From assembly GCA_965247245.1 (NCBI GenBank), contig CBDFGV010000003.1, positions 2,542,001-2,606,000 on the forward strand: 64,000 nt of DNA, written 5' to 3'. A program made the position numbers and the translations under genes. Source of the DNA: Tectiglobus sp965247245 (lineage in GTDB: Bacteria; Pseudomonadota; Alphaproteobacteria; Rhizobiales; Hyphomicrobiaceae). How positions within the stretch are numbered: position 1 is the first letter of the stretch; the number at the start of each line of letters is the position of its first letter. The notes beneath the pieces were generated by a model. It was given only the letters and a program-made list of their open reading frames with translations, was not told where the DNA came from and searched no databases. Of this stretch, positions 52,436-61,970 are shown one piece after another.

Positions 52436-54778
52436 ATGAGTACTGTTGCACTGCGAGCCGCAATCGCACGTCGCATCGAAAATCTGGGCGACAACACAAT
52501 CACTCTCGCCCTTTTCGCAACCACACTTTTCCTCTCGGCCATCCTGCTGTTTTCCGTGCAGCCAGTGTTCGCCAAGATCGTTCTGCCAACCCTCGGCGGT
52601 TCACCGTCGGTGTGGGCGGTCTCGATGTGCTTCTTCCAGGCGATCTTGCTGGCCGGCTACTGCTACGCTTATGCCTTGAACCGATACATGCCGCTGCAGT
52701 ATGCGCCGCTCGCCCATGTCGGCCTGCTCGCCATTGCATTCCTTGCGCTCCCTTTCGGGCTTCCTGAAGGTGTGGAGCCACCGGCAGGCGACGCCTACCT
52801 CTGGCTGATCGGCGTTCTCACACTTGGCGTCGGTCTTCCCTTCTTTGCCGTATCAGCTAACGCGCCCCTACTTCAGGCCTGGTTTGCACGTACCGAGCAT
52901 CCCCATGCCAAGGATCCTTACTTTCTTTACGGCGCCTCCAACCTGGGCTCGCTTCTGGCCTTGCTGAGCTACCCAGTGGTGATCGAACCTCTACTCGGGC
53001 TCAAGTCACAGGCGTTCACCTGGACCATTGGCTTTGTGCTTCTGGCACTATCAGTTGCGCTTTGCGGCATTCTGCTGTGGGCCAAGTCTGCGCTCAATGC
53101 GCGGGAAAACACGGTTTCCAAGTCAGCCGTCGCCTCATCTGGTAGCGCTACATCTTCGCCAACCTGGAAGGCACGCGCCGCATGGATTGGACTGGCCTTT
53201 GTGCCTTCCGGTTTGCTGGTCGCATACACCAGCTACCTTGCGACAGATATTGCTTCAGCACCATTCATCTGGGTCATTCCGCTCGCCACTTTCCTTGCGA
53301 CGTTCGTCCTGATCTTCCGCGATACACCGGTTATTCCACGCCATTGGCTGATGTTGAGCCAGCCGCTGCTGGTCGCATTCCTGCTACTCGAAATTGCAGC
53401 GCCTGGCGTCCTGCCTGGCTGGATCTCGACACTGCTCGGATTCTCTGCATTCTTCGTGACAACAATGGTTGCCCACACAGTGCTGTACGAGCGGCGACCT
53501 GAGAGTGAGAATCTCACTGAGTTCTACATGTGGATGTCACTCGGTGGTGTGCTCGGTGGTATCTTCGCAGCGATCATCACACCGCAGCTCTTCAATACGA
53601 TCTATGAATTCCCGCTGCTTCTGCTTGCCGGCATGCTGTGCCGCCCGGGCGTTATCGAACAGCTGAAGGCCAATCTGAAGATTGAGAGCAAGGACTTCTG
53701 GCGACAGCCGGCCATGTTCTTTGCCCTCGTCGTCTTTGCAGCCGCTCTATTCTGGCTTAATATCCTGTCGTCGAGCCAGTCAGCGATGGTCTTCACGGTG
53801 CTGGTCGCTGCAGGCGCCTATCTGCTGCTCTCCTCGCGCAGCAACGCGGCCCATGAATTCACCTATGTCGCCATTCTGGTTTCAGGAATTTTCCTGCTGC
53901 CAACGCTGCTGAGCCACGGACACTCTGAGCGCAGCTTCTACGGCGTCCACAAGGTCATCACAACACCTGATGGAACCATGCGCGTGCTGCTTCACGGCAC
54001 CACCATCCATGGCGCTATGCGCATCAAGACAGACGACGGTAAACCAGTCGTTTTCCCACGGCCGGCAACCTACTACCACGATGAAGGCCTGATGGCCCGC
54101 GGTCTTGTGGAAGTGCGTAAGACCCTTGAGGCTTCCGGCAAGTCACCCGTCGTCGGTATTGTCGGCGTTGGTGCTGGATCACTGGTTTGCTACGCCCAAC
54201 AGAATGAGGCATGGCGCCTCTATGAGATCGACCCGCTGGTCGTCAAGCTCGCCACCGATCCAAAGCACTTCACATTCTTCTCGAAGTGCCACCCCAATCC
54301 TGACTTCGTATTGGGCGATGCGAGACTGACACTCGCCAAAGAGCCAAAGGGTAAGTTCGACTACCTCGTTATCGACGCCTTCTCATCCGATGCGGTCCCA
54401 GTCCACCTGATCACCCGGGAGGCGTTCGCGATGTACATCGACAAAGTGTCCGAAGATGGCGTTGTCGCGCTCCACATCTCCAACCGGCACATGGACCTGA
54501 ATTCTGTTGCAAGCGCCACGGCCCATTCCATTCCCGGCGTTCATGCGGCTCTCGGCATCAACAAGCAGGATGAAAGCAAAGGCCTTGACCGAACCGGCAG
54601 CAAGGTGATGTTCCTCAGTCGGTCAAAAGCAGCTTTGCAGGGGCTGCTTCAGCAGGACGATGTGAAGCCGGCATCCAAGTCAGCCACCGCACCATGGACC
54701 GATGACTACTCGAACGTCATTTCAGCGATCTGGCGCAAATGGAGCGGCAATGCTGCTCAAAAAGAGAAGGCGGAGTAA
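52436..54778 (+). CDS. Spermidine synthase-like protein fused to an N-terminal membrane domain
   Basis: This is a 780-residue protein. Residues about 1-480 hold roughly 13 hydrophobic segments. The C-terminal domain resembles a spermidine synthase or related methyltransferase fold: VGIVGVGAGSLVCYAQ, YEIDPLVVKLA, and VLGDARLTLAKEPKGKFDYLVIDAFSSDAVP. Similar fusions are called 'fused MFS/spermidine synthase'; whether they make polyamines is not shown. The gene stands alone on its strand. Confidence 0.8.
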   Translation: MSTVALRAAIARRIENLGDNTITLALFATTLFLSAILLFSVQPVFAKIVLPTLGGSPSVWAVSMCFFQAILLAGYCYAYALNRYMPLQYAPLAHVGLLAIAFLALPFGLPEGVEPPAGDAYLWLIGVLTLGVGLPFFAVSANAPLLQAWFARTEHPHAKDPYFLYGASNLGSLLALLSYPVVIEPLLGLKSQAFTWTIGFVLLALSVALCGILLWAKSALNARENTVSKSAVASSGSATSSPTWKARAAWIGLAFVPSGLLVAYTSYLATDIASAPFIWVIPLATFLATFVLIFRDTPVIPRHWLMLSQPLLVAFLLLEIAAPGVLPGWISTLLGFSAFFVTTMVAHTVLYERRPESENLTEFYMWMSLGGVLGGIFAAIITPQLFNTIYEFPLLLLAGMLCRPGVIEQLKANLKIESKDFWRQPAMFFALVVFAAALFWLNILSSSQSAMVFTVLVAAGAYLLLSSRSNAAHEFTYVAILVSGIFLLPTLLSHGHSERSFYGVHKVITTPDGTMRVLLHGTTIHGAMRIKTDDGKPVVFPRPATYYHDEGLMARGLVEVRKTLEASGKSPVVGIVGVGAGSLVCYAQQNEAWRLYEIDPLVVKLATDPKHFTFFSKCHPNPDFVLGDARLTLAKEPKGKFDYLVIDAFSSDAVPVHLITREAFAMYIDKVSEDGVVALHISNRHMDLNSVASATAHSIPGVHAALGINKQDESKGLDRTGSKVMFLSRSKAALQGLLQQDDVKPASKSATAPWTDDYSNVISAIWRKWSGNAAQKEKAE

Positions 54779-54840
54779 CCGCTCTTTTCCTAACAACCTT
54801 GGTGGCAGCCGGCTTTCCCCGGCGCCACATAAATTCCATC

Positions 54841-55206
54841 TCAACCGCCGAAGCCCGCGCCAGGTTTGCGATACTCATCCCGTGGCGGTGCGAACATATC
54901 GACGACCAGTGCACCGTCCGGTCCGGCTTCAAAGCCGTGCTCGACGTTACCCGGCGTCCGCCAAAGGTCACCCTTTTTCACTGCAATCCGCTCGCCATCC
55001 TGAATGCGCACACCGCTGCCTTCAATAAACAAGCCCCATTGCTCCTGTGGATGCGAATGCAGACTGCCTTTTCCGTTGGGTTCGGCACGCACCACAGACA
55101 CCATCATCTGATCGCCGACGAAGATGTTGGTCGAGAGCCTCTCTGACAGCTGCCGCGCAATCCCGCCCTCGGGCGCATTGATGTTGAAAAAATTCTCGTT
55201 CGCCAT
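54841..55206 (-). CDS. Cupin-domain protein
   Basis: This is a 121-residue single cupin with metal motifs GSLHSHPQEQWGLFIEGSG (two His and a Glu/Gln set) and TPGNVEHGFEAGPDG (final His). Small cupins can be isomerases or ligand-binding proteins; the function is unknown. AGGAG precedes the ATG at 55206. Its C-terminus is rich in Gly and Arg. Confidence 0.85.
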   Translation of the reverse strand: MANENFFNINAPEGGIARQLSERLSTNIFVGDQMMVSVVRAEPNGKGSLHSHPQEQWGLFIEGSGVRIQDGERIAVKKGDLWRTPGNVEHGFEAGPDGALVVDMFAPPRDEYRKPGAGFGG

Positions 55207-55273
55207 AGGGCCGCTCCTGCCTTTGGTTGTTGGGGATCCCAAACCCTACCATAGGCAAATGTACGGCACCTGC

Positions 55274-55633
55274 TCAAGAACCAGCCTGCTTCTTCAAGAC
55301 AGTAGCAACGCACTGATCAACCGCCTGTTGGAAGGGCAACTGTCCCTGCTTCTCATCGTAGGCCATGTGATCCAGGCAATCATCCAGAGGTGCGTGATTG
55401 ACAAGCTTGTGCCGACACGACAACCACTTCGTGATCGGAACCTGGCGGATCCAGCCAACACCTTCCCAGTTTTTGGCTGTTACGAGGCGAGTGCGATAGG
55501 TCTCAAACAGTTTCTCGCTTTCGTCCGCCGACTTGCAGTTGCGCGCGATGCGTTGATCCCGGCTCGCAGGTTCACTGCATGAGACAACAGCGGCACTGGC
55601 AGCCACGATGATAAGGAATGCTGCAAGCTTCAT
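55274..55633 (-). CDS. Small lipoprotein-like hypothetical protein
   Basis: This is a protein of 119 residues with a short hydrophobic N-terminus ending in VVSCSEP, a possible lipobox (Val at -2 is acceptable). The mature part has four more cysteines and mixed charge; no family is recognised. It probably sits in the outer or inner membrane facing the periplasm. Confidence 0.6.
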   Translation of the reverse strand: MKLAAFLIIVAASAAVVSCSEPASRDQRIARNCKSADESEKLFETYRTRLVTAKNWEGVGWIRQVPITKWLSCRHKLVNHAPLDDCLDHMAYDEKQGQLPFQQAVDQCVATVLKKQAGS

Positions 55634-55679
55634 GTGATGCCCCAATCAAGCGCGTTCGCGTCACGATAGCCGATCGCCC

Positions 55680-56585
55680 TCAAGTCTCAAACGACAGGCA
55701 CCGGCCGTCCGCATCCAGTCTAGCCATTCTACCGAGCGGAATGGTCAAAGGATCGTGACCATGCCCGATTGGCAGCCCACCGAGTATAGGTACATTGAGA
55801 CGTCCCAGATGTTCGCGTAGTAAATCGATCGCTGACAATGGCGACTTGAGGTTGACTTGTTCGAACTGCCCGACGGCCACACCCGTTATCCCATCCAGAT
55901 GTCCGCCTCTGTGCAACATCTGCATCGTTCGGTCGAGAAGTCCTGGTCCCATGTCAATGGCTTCGATGAGTAGAATGGCGCCCTGCAACTTCGGCAGCAG
56001 CCAGCCCGCCGACGTTCCCATAATGCTCAAGTTGCCACCGATGAGACATCCCTTGGCGACACCGCCAGACGTCAGCACAGATGTTGGCTCGTCCGCTCGC
56101 GCGACCATAACCTCACAACGCTCATCGAAAAGTGCAGAGCGCAGCGAGGCTTGCGTACCCTCACCGATCACATCGGAGGCGCCACCAAACAGCCCACCAT
56201 GAAGGCTGACGATCCGGCAGTTTTTCCAAATCGCGAAATGCAGCGCAGTCACATCGCTGAAACCAACAAAGAATTTGGGGTCTTTGCGAAGCGCAGCCCA
56301 ATCAATCCGATCAACAATCCGATACGACCCCTTGCCGCCACGTGAGGATATGATCGCTCGAACCCGCGGACAGCGAAGCGCATCATTGAAATCTGCGACA
56401 CGGTCTTCGTCGGTACCGGCCAGAAAACCATGTTGAGAAAAAACGTGACGACCAAGCTCAACATTGAGGCCCCAGCTCTCGAGAGTAGCGACGCATCGAT
56501 CTACCCATCGCTCTTCCGGTGTGCTTGCCGGAGAGACAATGCGAACGACATCACCACGCTGCAAAGGACTTGGTCGAAACTCCAT
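55680..56585 (-). CDS. LD-carboxypeptidase (LdcA/MccF family, S66), second copy
   Basis: This is a 301-residue S66 peptidase, paralogue of the gene at 48962. It has SRGGKGSYR, nucleophile Ser in FVGFSDVTAL and the catalytic His in GLPIGHGHDP. Two copies in 8 kb suggest divergent roles, such as peptidoglycan recycling and self-immunity to peptide antibiotics. The start at 56585 lacks a strong Shine-Dalgarno. Confidence 0.88.
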   Translation of the reverse strand: MEFRPSPLQRGDVVRIVSPASTPEERWVDRCVATLESWGLNVELGRHVFSQHGFLAGTDEDRVADFNDALRCPRVRAIISSRGGKGSYRIVDRIDWAALRKDPKFFVGFSDVTALHFAIWKNCRIVSLHGGLFGGASDVIGEGTQASLRSALFDERCEVMVARADEPTSVLTSGGVAKGCLIGGNLSIMGTSAGWLLPKLQGAILLIEAIDMGPGLLDRTMQMLHRGGHLDGITGVAVGQFEQVNLKSPLSAIDLLREHLGRLNVPILGGLPIGHGHDPLTIPLGRMARLDADGRCLSFET

Positions 56586-56615
56586 TGCATATTCTTGCAG
56601 CAAACATGCGCGCAC

Positions 56616-56660
56616 GACAACGCACGCAACAGAGCATTACTGCCTGCTGCGTGCGTTGTC
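56616..56660. repeat. Perfect 13-bp inverted repeat upstream of the LD-carboxypeptidase gene
   Basis: GACAACGCACGCA (56616-56628) and TGCGTGCGTTGTC (56648-56660) enclose a 19-base loop. The element lies about 30 bases before the start of the minus-strand LD-carboxypeptidase gene. It could be an operator or a hairpin in its leader; no T-run follows on either strand. Confidence 0.6.
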
Positions 56661-56743
56661 TTAGCGATGTTTCGAAGTTCAAAGAGCACACCTTAAACGG
56701 TGCTCAGCGAGATCAATCGAAATTCAATATGAAATCAGAAAGA

Positions 56744-56774
56744 AGCATGGGGCGAACAGCGCCAGCCCCATGCT
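56744..56774 (-). terminator. Intrinsic terminator after the cold-shock gene
   Basis: On the minus strand the stem AGCATGGGG/CCCCATGCT with a 13-base loop is followed by a T-rich stretch (TTCTTTCT). It lies nine bases after the csp stop codon. Confidence 0.75.
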
Positions 56775-56782
56775 CTTAAAGC

Positions 56783-56992
56783 CTACTCGGCTTGAATATT
56801 CGCAACCGCTGTCTTGCCACTGCGGCGGTCAACTTCGGTGTCGAAGGAAACCTTCTGGCCTTCGCCGAGTCCGCTGATGCCAGCGCGCTCAAGCGCAGAG
56901 ATGTGAACGAACACATCTTTTCCGCCGTCGTCTGGCTGGATGAAGCCGTAGCCTTTGGTTGTGTTGAAGAACTTTACTGTTCCGGATTGCAT
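56783..56992 (-). CDS. Cold-shock domain protein (CspA family)
   Basis: This is a 69-residue RNA chaperone of one OB-fold domain, with RNP1 KGYGFIQP and RNP2 VFVHISAL. I use the ATG at 56992, giving the usual family length; the frame is open 31 codons further, but that part is unlike the family. AAAGG precedes the start. A terminator follows directly. The long gap on the upstream side fits an extended 5' UTR, a usual trait of cold-shock genes. Confidence 0.93.
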   Translation of the reverse strand: MQSGTVKFFNTTKGYGFIQPDDGGKDVFVHISALERAGISGLGEGQKVSFDTEVDRRSGKTAVANIQAE

Positions 56993-57353
56993 GTCATTTA
57001 GCCTTTGCATTGCAAGTTCGGCGACGTGCATCGTGCACATCGCTAGGTCTGGTCGAATATGGGGATGGTTTAGATCGTGCGCCATTCTTTCTAGAGGCGA
57101 AACGGCCTGAATTCCGGCCCAAGTCGATGGCGGCTCCTAACATATTTCCCGCAGTTGGAACAGCACAATATTGCGAGAATCGCGATAGATCGCCGAAAAC
57201 ATAGCGGCTATGCGCTTAGTTCATAGTTACCAGCCGCTCCCGTAATAAGTGCCAGCGATCAACGAGTACGATGGGTCAGTTGTCACAGACCTGACACAAA
57301 AATCCAAAATCCCATCAGTGCCGGGGGCTTATAACGAGGGCTGTCGCACATTA
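56993..57353. other. Intergenic region, probable long leader of the cold-shock gene
   Basis: About 360 bases without a gene separate the cold-shock gene from the dehydrogenase stop. Nothing with coding character is seen. The stretch probably holds the csp promoter and a structured 5' UTR; I see no clear riboswitch or terminator. Confidence 0.4.
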
Positions 57354-58400
57354 TCACGCGCCCGCCATTCGCGCCCGCGCCATCTCATCAGCAATCTCCG
57401 ACGTCGCACGGTTCTCCCGGTCTGCGCGATCGAATATTTCTATCAGCACCTTCCCGATGCCTCTGATCTTTTCTTCTGCGTCCGAAGTGTCGTGAGTCTT
57501 GAAGATGTCATCCGCGCCATAGATGACGCCGCCGGCATTCACAACATAGTCCGGCGCATACGTGATGCCGCGTTCTTGGAGAAGCTGACCATGACGTGGT
57601 TCCGCCAGTTGGTTGTTCGCCAGTCCACTCACCGCTCTCACTTTTAGTAGAGGAATTGTTTCATCATTGAGAATCGCGCCAAGCGCACATGGCACAAACA
57701 CATCGGCGATAACGCCATAGATGTCGTCAGGATCAACCGCCTCGATACCATATTGCGCCTTTGCGCTCTCGATCGCTGCCGCATTGACATCCGTTGCGAT
57801 CACTTTGCCACCGGCTTCGGTTAGTTGACGACAGAGATCCATACCGGTCTGACCGAGACCTTGCAGAGCAAAGGAGACACCCGCGAGGCTATCCTTCTGC
57901 AACGCGTACTTCACCGTCGCCTCGATCGACACGAAACCACCAAGCGCGGTAAACACCGCAGGGTTGAGACGACCACTACGCTCATCCACCAGCGTGAACG
58001 TAAAGTCGGTATCGCGAGACATGTGGGCGACGTCATCAACCCCGACGCCGACATCGATCGCTGTCCAGTAGCGTCCATTGAGTGTTTGCACATTTTTGGC
58101 AAACGCGCTCAGAAGCCGCGGTTTCTGCGCATCACGCGAGTCGGCAATGATAACCGACTTGCCACCGCCCAGCTTGAGACCGGCTAGGGCGTTCTTGTAG
58201 CTCATGCCTTGCGATAACCGCAGCACATCGGTGACGGCGTCTTCAATTGAGGCGTAGGGATACATCCGGCAACCACCGGCGGCTGGACCGAGCTTCGTTG
58301 AATGCACGGCAATAATCGCACGCAGCCCCGTTGCTGCATCGCTGCAAAACACAACCTGTTCGTGACCGTCAAAGGCCGGGTTATCGAACACATGCGGCAT
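57354..58400 (-). CDS. Leucine/glutamate-type amino acid dehydrogenase (Glu/Leu/Phe/Val family)
   Basis: These enzymes remove the amino group from branched-chain amino acids or related substrates with NAD. The 348-residue protein has STKLGPAAGGCRMYPY, the lysine-rich GLKLGGGKSVIIAD (catalytic Lys) and a Rossmann domain with GLGQTGMDLCRQL. This length and the LGPA-GGCR motif point to leucine dehydrogenase rather than glutamate dehydrogenase. GGAGGTGAG precedes the ATG at 58400. Confidence 0.9.
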   Translation of the reverse strand: MPHVFDNPAFDGHEQVVFCSDAATGLRAIIAVHSTKLGPAAGGCRMYPYASIEDAVTDVLRLSQGMSYKNALAGLKLGGGKSVIIADSRDAQKPRLLSAFAKNVQTLNGRYWTAIDVGVGVDDVAHMSRDTDFTFTLVDERSGRLNPAVFTALGGFVSIEATVKYALQKDSLAGVSFALQGLGQTGMDLCRQLTEAGGKVIATDVNAAAIESAKAQYGIEAVDPDDIYGVIADVFVPCALGAILNDETIPLLKVRAVSGLANNQLAEPRHGQLLQERGITYAPDYVVNAGGVIYGADDIFKTHDTSDAEEKIRGIGKVLIEIFDRADRENRATSEIADEMARARMAGA

Positions 58401-58614
58401 GGGCTCACCTCCAGTTGTGATCAATTATGCAACTTGCATCGATCTTGATCTCAACATTGGGGGTAAGCCAAGACTTGCGCAAGCGAGGCAGCATGACTTA
58501 AGGCGCAAGTTCACAGCATCGTTCGCAACCGTGCACGAAATTGAACGCGAACGGACGATCGATTAGTCAACAAAAATAGACTTTGGAGTTCAGGTGAGAA
58601 ACGCCAACCCGGCC

Positions 58615-60414
58615 TTACTCACCCATCTTGAGCGCAGCGATGAACGCTTCCTGCGGAATCTCGACTTTGCCGAACTGGCGCATCTTCTTCTTACCGGCCT
58701 TCTGCTTGTCGAGCAGCTTGCGCTTCCGCGAGATATCACCACCGTAGCACTTGGCCAGAACGTCCTTGCGCAATGCGGAGATGGTCTCACGCGCAATGAT
58801 ACGTCCACCGATAGCCGCCTGAACCGGAATCTTGAAGAGATGCTGTGGGATCAGTTCCTTCAACTTCTCACACATCACCCGGCCACGCGAATCCGCCCGC
58901 GTGCGGTGAACGATCATCGACAAGGCATCGACCGGCTCGGCATTGACCAGCACGGACATCTTCACGAGATCGTCTGGCTCATAGCCGATCATCTGATAGT
59001 CGAACGATGCGTAGCCGCGCGAGATTGACTTCAGTCGGTCATAGAAATCGAACACCACTTCGTTGAGCGGCAGTTCATAAATCAGCATCGCGCGCGAACC
59101 GGCATAGGTCAGTTCCTTTTGCCGCCCACGCCGATCCTGACAGAGCTTCAAGACAGCGCCGAGGTACTCATCCGGCACCATAATCGTGGCTTCGATCCAC
59201 GGCTCTTCCATGCGGTCGATCTGCGTCGGGTCCGGCATGTCGGCCGGGTTGTGCATCTCGATCATCGAGCCGTCGTTCATAAAGAGATGATAGACCACGC
59301 TCGGCGCTGTCGTAATCAGCTCGAGATTGAACTCGCGATCGAGCCGCTCGGTAATGATCTCCAGGTGAAGCAGTCCGAGGAACCCGCAGCGGAAACCGAA
59401 TCCCAGGGCCGCGGATGTCTCCATCTCGAAGGAAAAACTCGCATCGTTGAGCCGCAGCTTCGCCATCGCGGATCGAAGATCCTCGAAATCAGCAGCGTCA
59501 ACTGGAAAGAGACCACAGAACACAACCGGCTGGGCTGGCTTAAAGCCTTCAAGCGCCGCATCAGTCGGCTTCTTTTCATCCGTGACCGTGTCACCGACGC
59601 GCGTGTCAGCCACTTCCTTGATCGCCGCTGTAAAGAAGCCCACTTCGCCCGGGCCGAGTTCGGCCAGCATTTCCTGCTTCGGGCGGAAGATACCAACGCG
59701 CTCGATCAGGTGCGACGTCCCCGTCTGCATCAACTTGATCTTCTGGCCCTTCTTGAGGACACCTTCCATGACGCGGACAAGAACCACGACGCCAAGATAA
59801 GCGTCATACCAGCTATCAACCAGCATCGCCTTCAGGGGTTTGTCACGTTCCCCTGATGGCGCCGGCAGGCGCTCCACAATGGCTTCCAAAACCGCCCCGA
59901 TATTAAGGCCCGTTTTGGCCGACACCGGAACTGCGTCCGACGCGTCAAGTCCAATGACGTCTTCAATCTGCTGCTTGACACGATCCTCATCAGCAGCCGG
60001 CAGATCGACCTTGTTCAATACCGGAATGATCTCGTGATCATGATCAAGCGCCTGGTAGACGTTTGCAAGCGTCTGCGCTTCGACACCTTGGCTTGCATCA
60101 ACCACCAGCAGCGAGCCTTCGCAGGCCGATAGCGACCGCGAGACCTCATAGGCGAAGTCAACGTGGCCTGGCGTGTCCATCAGGTTCAGCTGATACGTCT
60201 TGCCATCCGTGTGCTTGTAGTCCAGCCGAACGGTCTGTGCCTTGATGGTAATGCCGCGCTCGCGCTCGATATCCATATTATCGAGCAGCTGCTCTTTCAT
60301 CTCGCGGTCTTCGACATTGCCGCAATACTGGATCAACCGGTCCGCCAGGGTCGACTTACCGTGATCGATGTGCGCAATAATCGAGAAATTCCGAATATGT
60401 GATTGTTCGCTCAT
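58615..60414 (-). CDS. lepA: Elongation factor 4 (LepA)
   Basis: LepA is a ribosome-associated GTPase. The 599-residue protein has the G1 motif AHIDHGKST, G2 ERERGITIKAQT, G3 DTPGHVDF, G4 NKVD and the unique C-terminal LepA domain (YASFDYQMIGYEPDDLVKMSVLVN, YGGDISRKRKLLDKQKAGKKKMR). Length is normal for the family. Confidence 0.97.
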   Translation of the reverse strand: MSEQSHIRNFSIIAHIDHGKSTLADRLIQYCGNVEDREMKEQLLDNMDIERERGITIKAQTVRLDYKHTDGKTYQLNLMDTPGHVDFAYEVSRSLSACEGSLLVVDASQGVEAQTLANVYQALDHDHEIIPVLNKVDLPAADEDRVKQQIEDVIGLDASDAVPVSAKTGLNIGAVLEAIVERLPAPSGERDKPLKAMLVDSWYDAYLGVVVLVRVMEGVLKKGQKIKLMQTGTSHLIERVGIFRPKQEMLAELGPGEVGFFTAAIKEVADTRVGDTVTDEKKPTDAALEGFKPAQPVVFCGLFPVDAADFEDLRSAMAKLRLNDASFSFEMETSAALGFGFRCGFLGLLHLEIITERLDREFNLELITTAPSVVYHLFMNDGSMIEMHNPADMPDPTQIDRMEEPWIEATIMVPDEYLGAVLKLCQDRRGRQKELTYAGSRAMLIYELPLNEVVFDFYDRLKSISRGYASFDYQMIGYEPDDLVKMSVLVNAEPVDALSMIVHRTRADSRGRVMCEKLKELIPQHLFKIPVQAAIGGRIIARETISALRKDVLAKCYGGDISRKRKLLDKQKAGKKKMRQFGKVEIPQEAFIAALKMGE

Positions 60415-60606
60415 GACACGCTCATACCACTGCCCGCCAACCGCTGGAAGTGGAAGTTTTCAGAAGCGTTTTCAAGTCCGTGCGATGTGGAGAAGCAGGC
60501 CGCGTGATCATTGTTCACAAAGCGCTTTGGAGTGCAGGCTTTACTCTTTCTTGCACTCTCCAGAATAGGCTGTGCCGTCGTGCCTCATCCGGAGAAGAGT
60601 TGATCA

Positions 60607-60888
60607 ATGGAAGATGGTCTCAGCTCTTTAGTTGCTTTCCTTATTGAGTTGATCTTCAGGGCCTTCCTAGCTGGAACTGGCATACTGGTGATCAAAGCTC
60701 TCAGTTTCGGACAGATCAATGTCACTGTAGCCCCTCCGTCGTCTGGTTGGTCCTCTGGGACTCTGAAGGTGAAAACTGTGCATGACACCTTGTACGTGGG
60801 CGTGGGCATATGCGTATTCGTAGGCGCTCTTTTCTGGACCATTGTTGTCTTGGTCGCGCTGTTCACAGTCGGGGCATTCGATGGCTAG
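60607..60888 (+). CDS. Small membrane protein, unknown
   Basis: This is a 93-residue protein with two membrane segments (about 7-32 and 68-90) and a short hydrophilic loop between them. GGAGAAG precedes the ATG. I do not recognise it. It follows lepA divergently and precedes the MaoC gene on the same strand. Confidence 0.6.
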   Translation: MEDGLSSLVAFLIELIFRAFLAGTGILVIKALSFGQINVTVAPPSSGWSSGTLKVKTVHDTLYVGVGICVFVGALFWTIVVLVALFTVGAFDG

Positions 60889-61018
60889 TATCGACTGGTT
60901 CTCCTCCCCGGCATCGTGCTGCTGACATTGATTGAGCCACGAGCATCCCGCTAAGCTCGGGCAGGCACATCCAGGTGGAGATGAGACTGAGCGCTTGTTC
61001 GAAGACAGGGAGCAATCG

Positions 61019-61471
61019 ATGGGTCAGTACTTTGAGGATCTGGAAATCGGCCAGACGTTTCATTCGCCAACCACCCACGCGATGACCCGCGATGCCATTA
61101 TCGCCTACGCCAAAGAGTGGGATCCGCAGCTCTATCACATCGACGAGAAAGCAGCCGCTCAATCCCCTGTCGGCAAGATTTTCGCCTCTGCCTTTCATTC
61201 CATGGCCGTTGCGCAGAAGCTGGCCCATGAGGCCGGCGCTTTCGATGTCCTGCCAATTGTCGGCCTGGGCATTACTGACCTCACATTTCCGAAGCCCGTC
61301 ATCGAGGGCGATGAAGTCCGCACACGCGTGACCGTCAAAGAGAAACGGCCATCACGCAGCAAGCCTGATCAGGGTCTTGTCACGCTCCATATCGAGCTAG
61401 TGAACCAGAACGATGAAACCGTCCTGCAATACACTCTGACAGAGCTCGTTCGGCGGCGGCCAGAGCAATAA
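61019..61471 (+). CDS. MaoC-like dehydratase domain protein
   Basis: This is a 150-residue hot-dog fold protein, starting at ATG 61019 after AGGGAG. The hydratase signature is IAYAKEWDPQLYHIDEKAAAQSPVGKIFASAFHSMAV, with the Asp/His pair. It is a paralogue of the gene at 39596-40087. The CoA substrate is unknown. Confidence 0.88.
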   Translation: MGQYFEDLEIGQTFHSPTTHAMTRDAIIAYAKEWDPQLYHIDEKAAAQSPVGKIFASAFHSMAVAQKLAHEAGAFDVLPIVGLGITDLTFPKPVIEGDEVRTRVTVKEKRPSRSKPDQGLVTLHIELVNQNDETVLQYTLTELVRRRPEQ

Positions 61472-61970
61472 TGAGACGGTGTTTCCGTTGCCGTTCGGCA
61501 CCTGATCCCAACTCATGCGAATAGCCATGCACAACCTGAGAGTGTCTTGCGCACGCGATGCGCGGCTTTGGGGACGTCGTAACATCTCCGCCAGGTGGAA
61601 GGCCTCTAAGCCGTTAACCACAACCACGAACTCCCACCAATCTGAAACGCTTCATTCATCGTTTCCGTGCGCTACTGGAGACTTCGGACTGGGCAGGGGA
61701 GTTTTGCAATAAAGCCATATTCATAAGTGTCGGGAACACATCGATGCCGCCTGAGCGGTTTGCACACATTCCCCGCCAGCAAACACCGAAAAAATCAAGT
61801 CAAAAGGGAACTGATCTTGAAGATTGCCAACAGCAATCACCCTGACCTTGGTTTCTGAGAGAAAAAAAAAGATAATTGAGTGAACTGCTTCACAGACTGA
61901 CGATTCCGCCTGTGATCATCTGATTGGATGGACCCACCACCAATGCAGTTCTCGAAAATTGGAAAGACAT
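61472..61970. other. Intergenic region without a recognisable gene
   Basis: About 500 bases. A run of ten A residues lies near 61862-61871. Short frames exist but none has coding character, and I see no tRNA or hairpin of note. It probably carries the promoter of the large secreted protein. Confidence 0.4.

Noticed and set aside
61515..61712. 65-codon plus-strand frame after the second MaoC gene
   Set aside because: No ribosome-binding site, atypical codon use and no recognisable motif.
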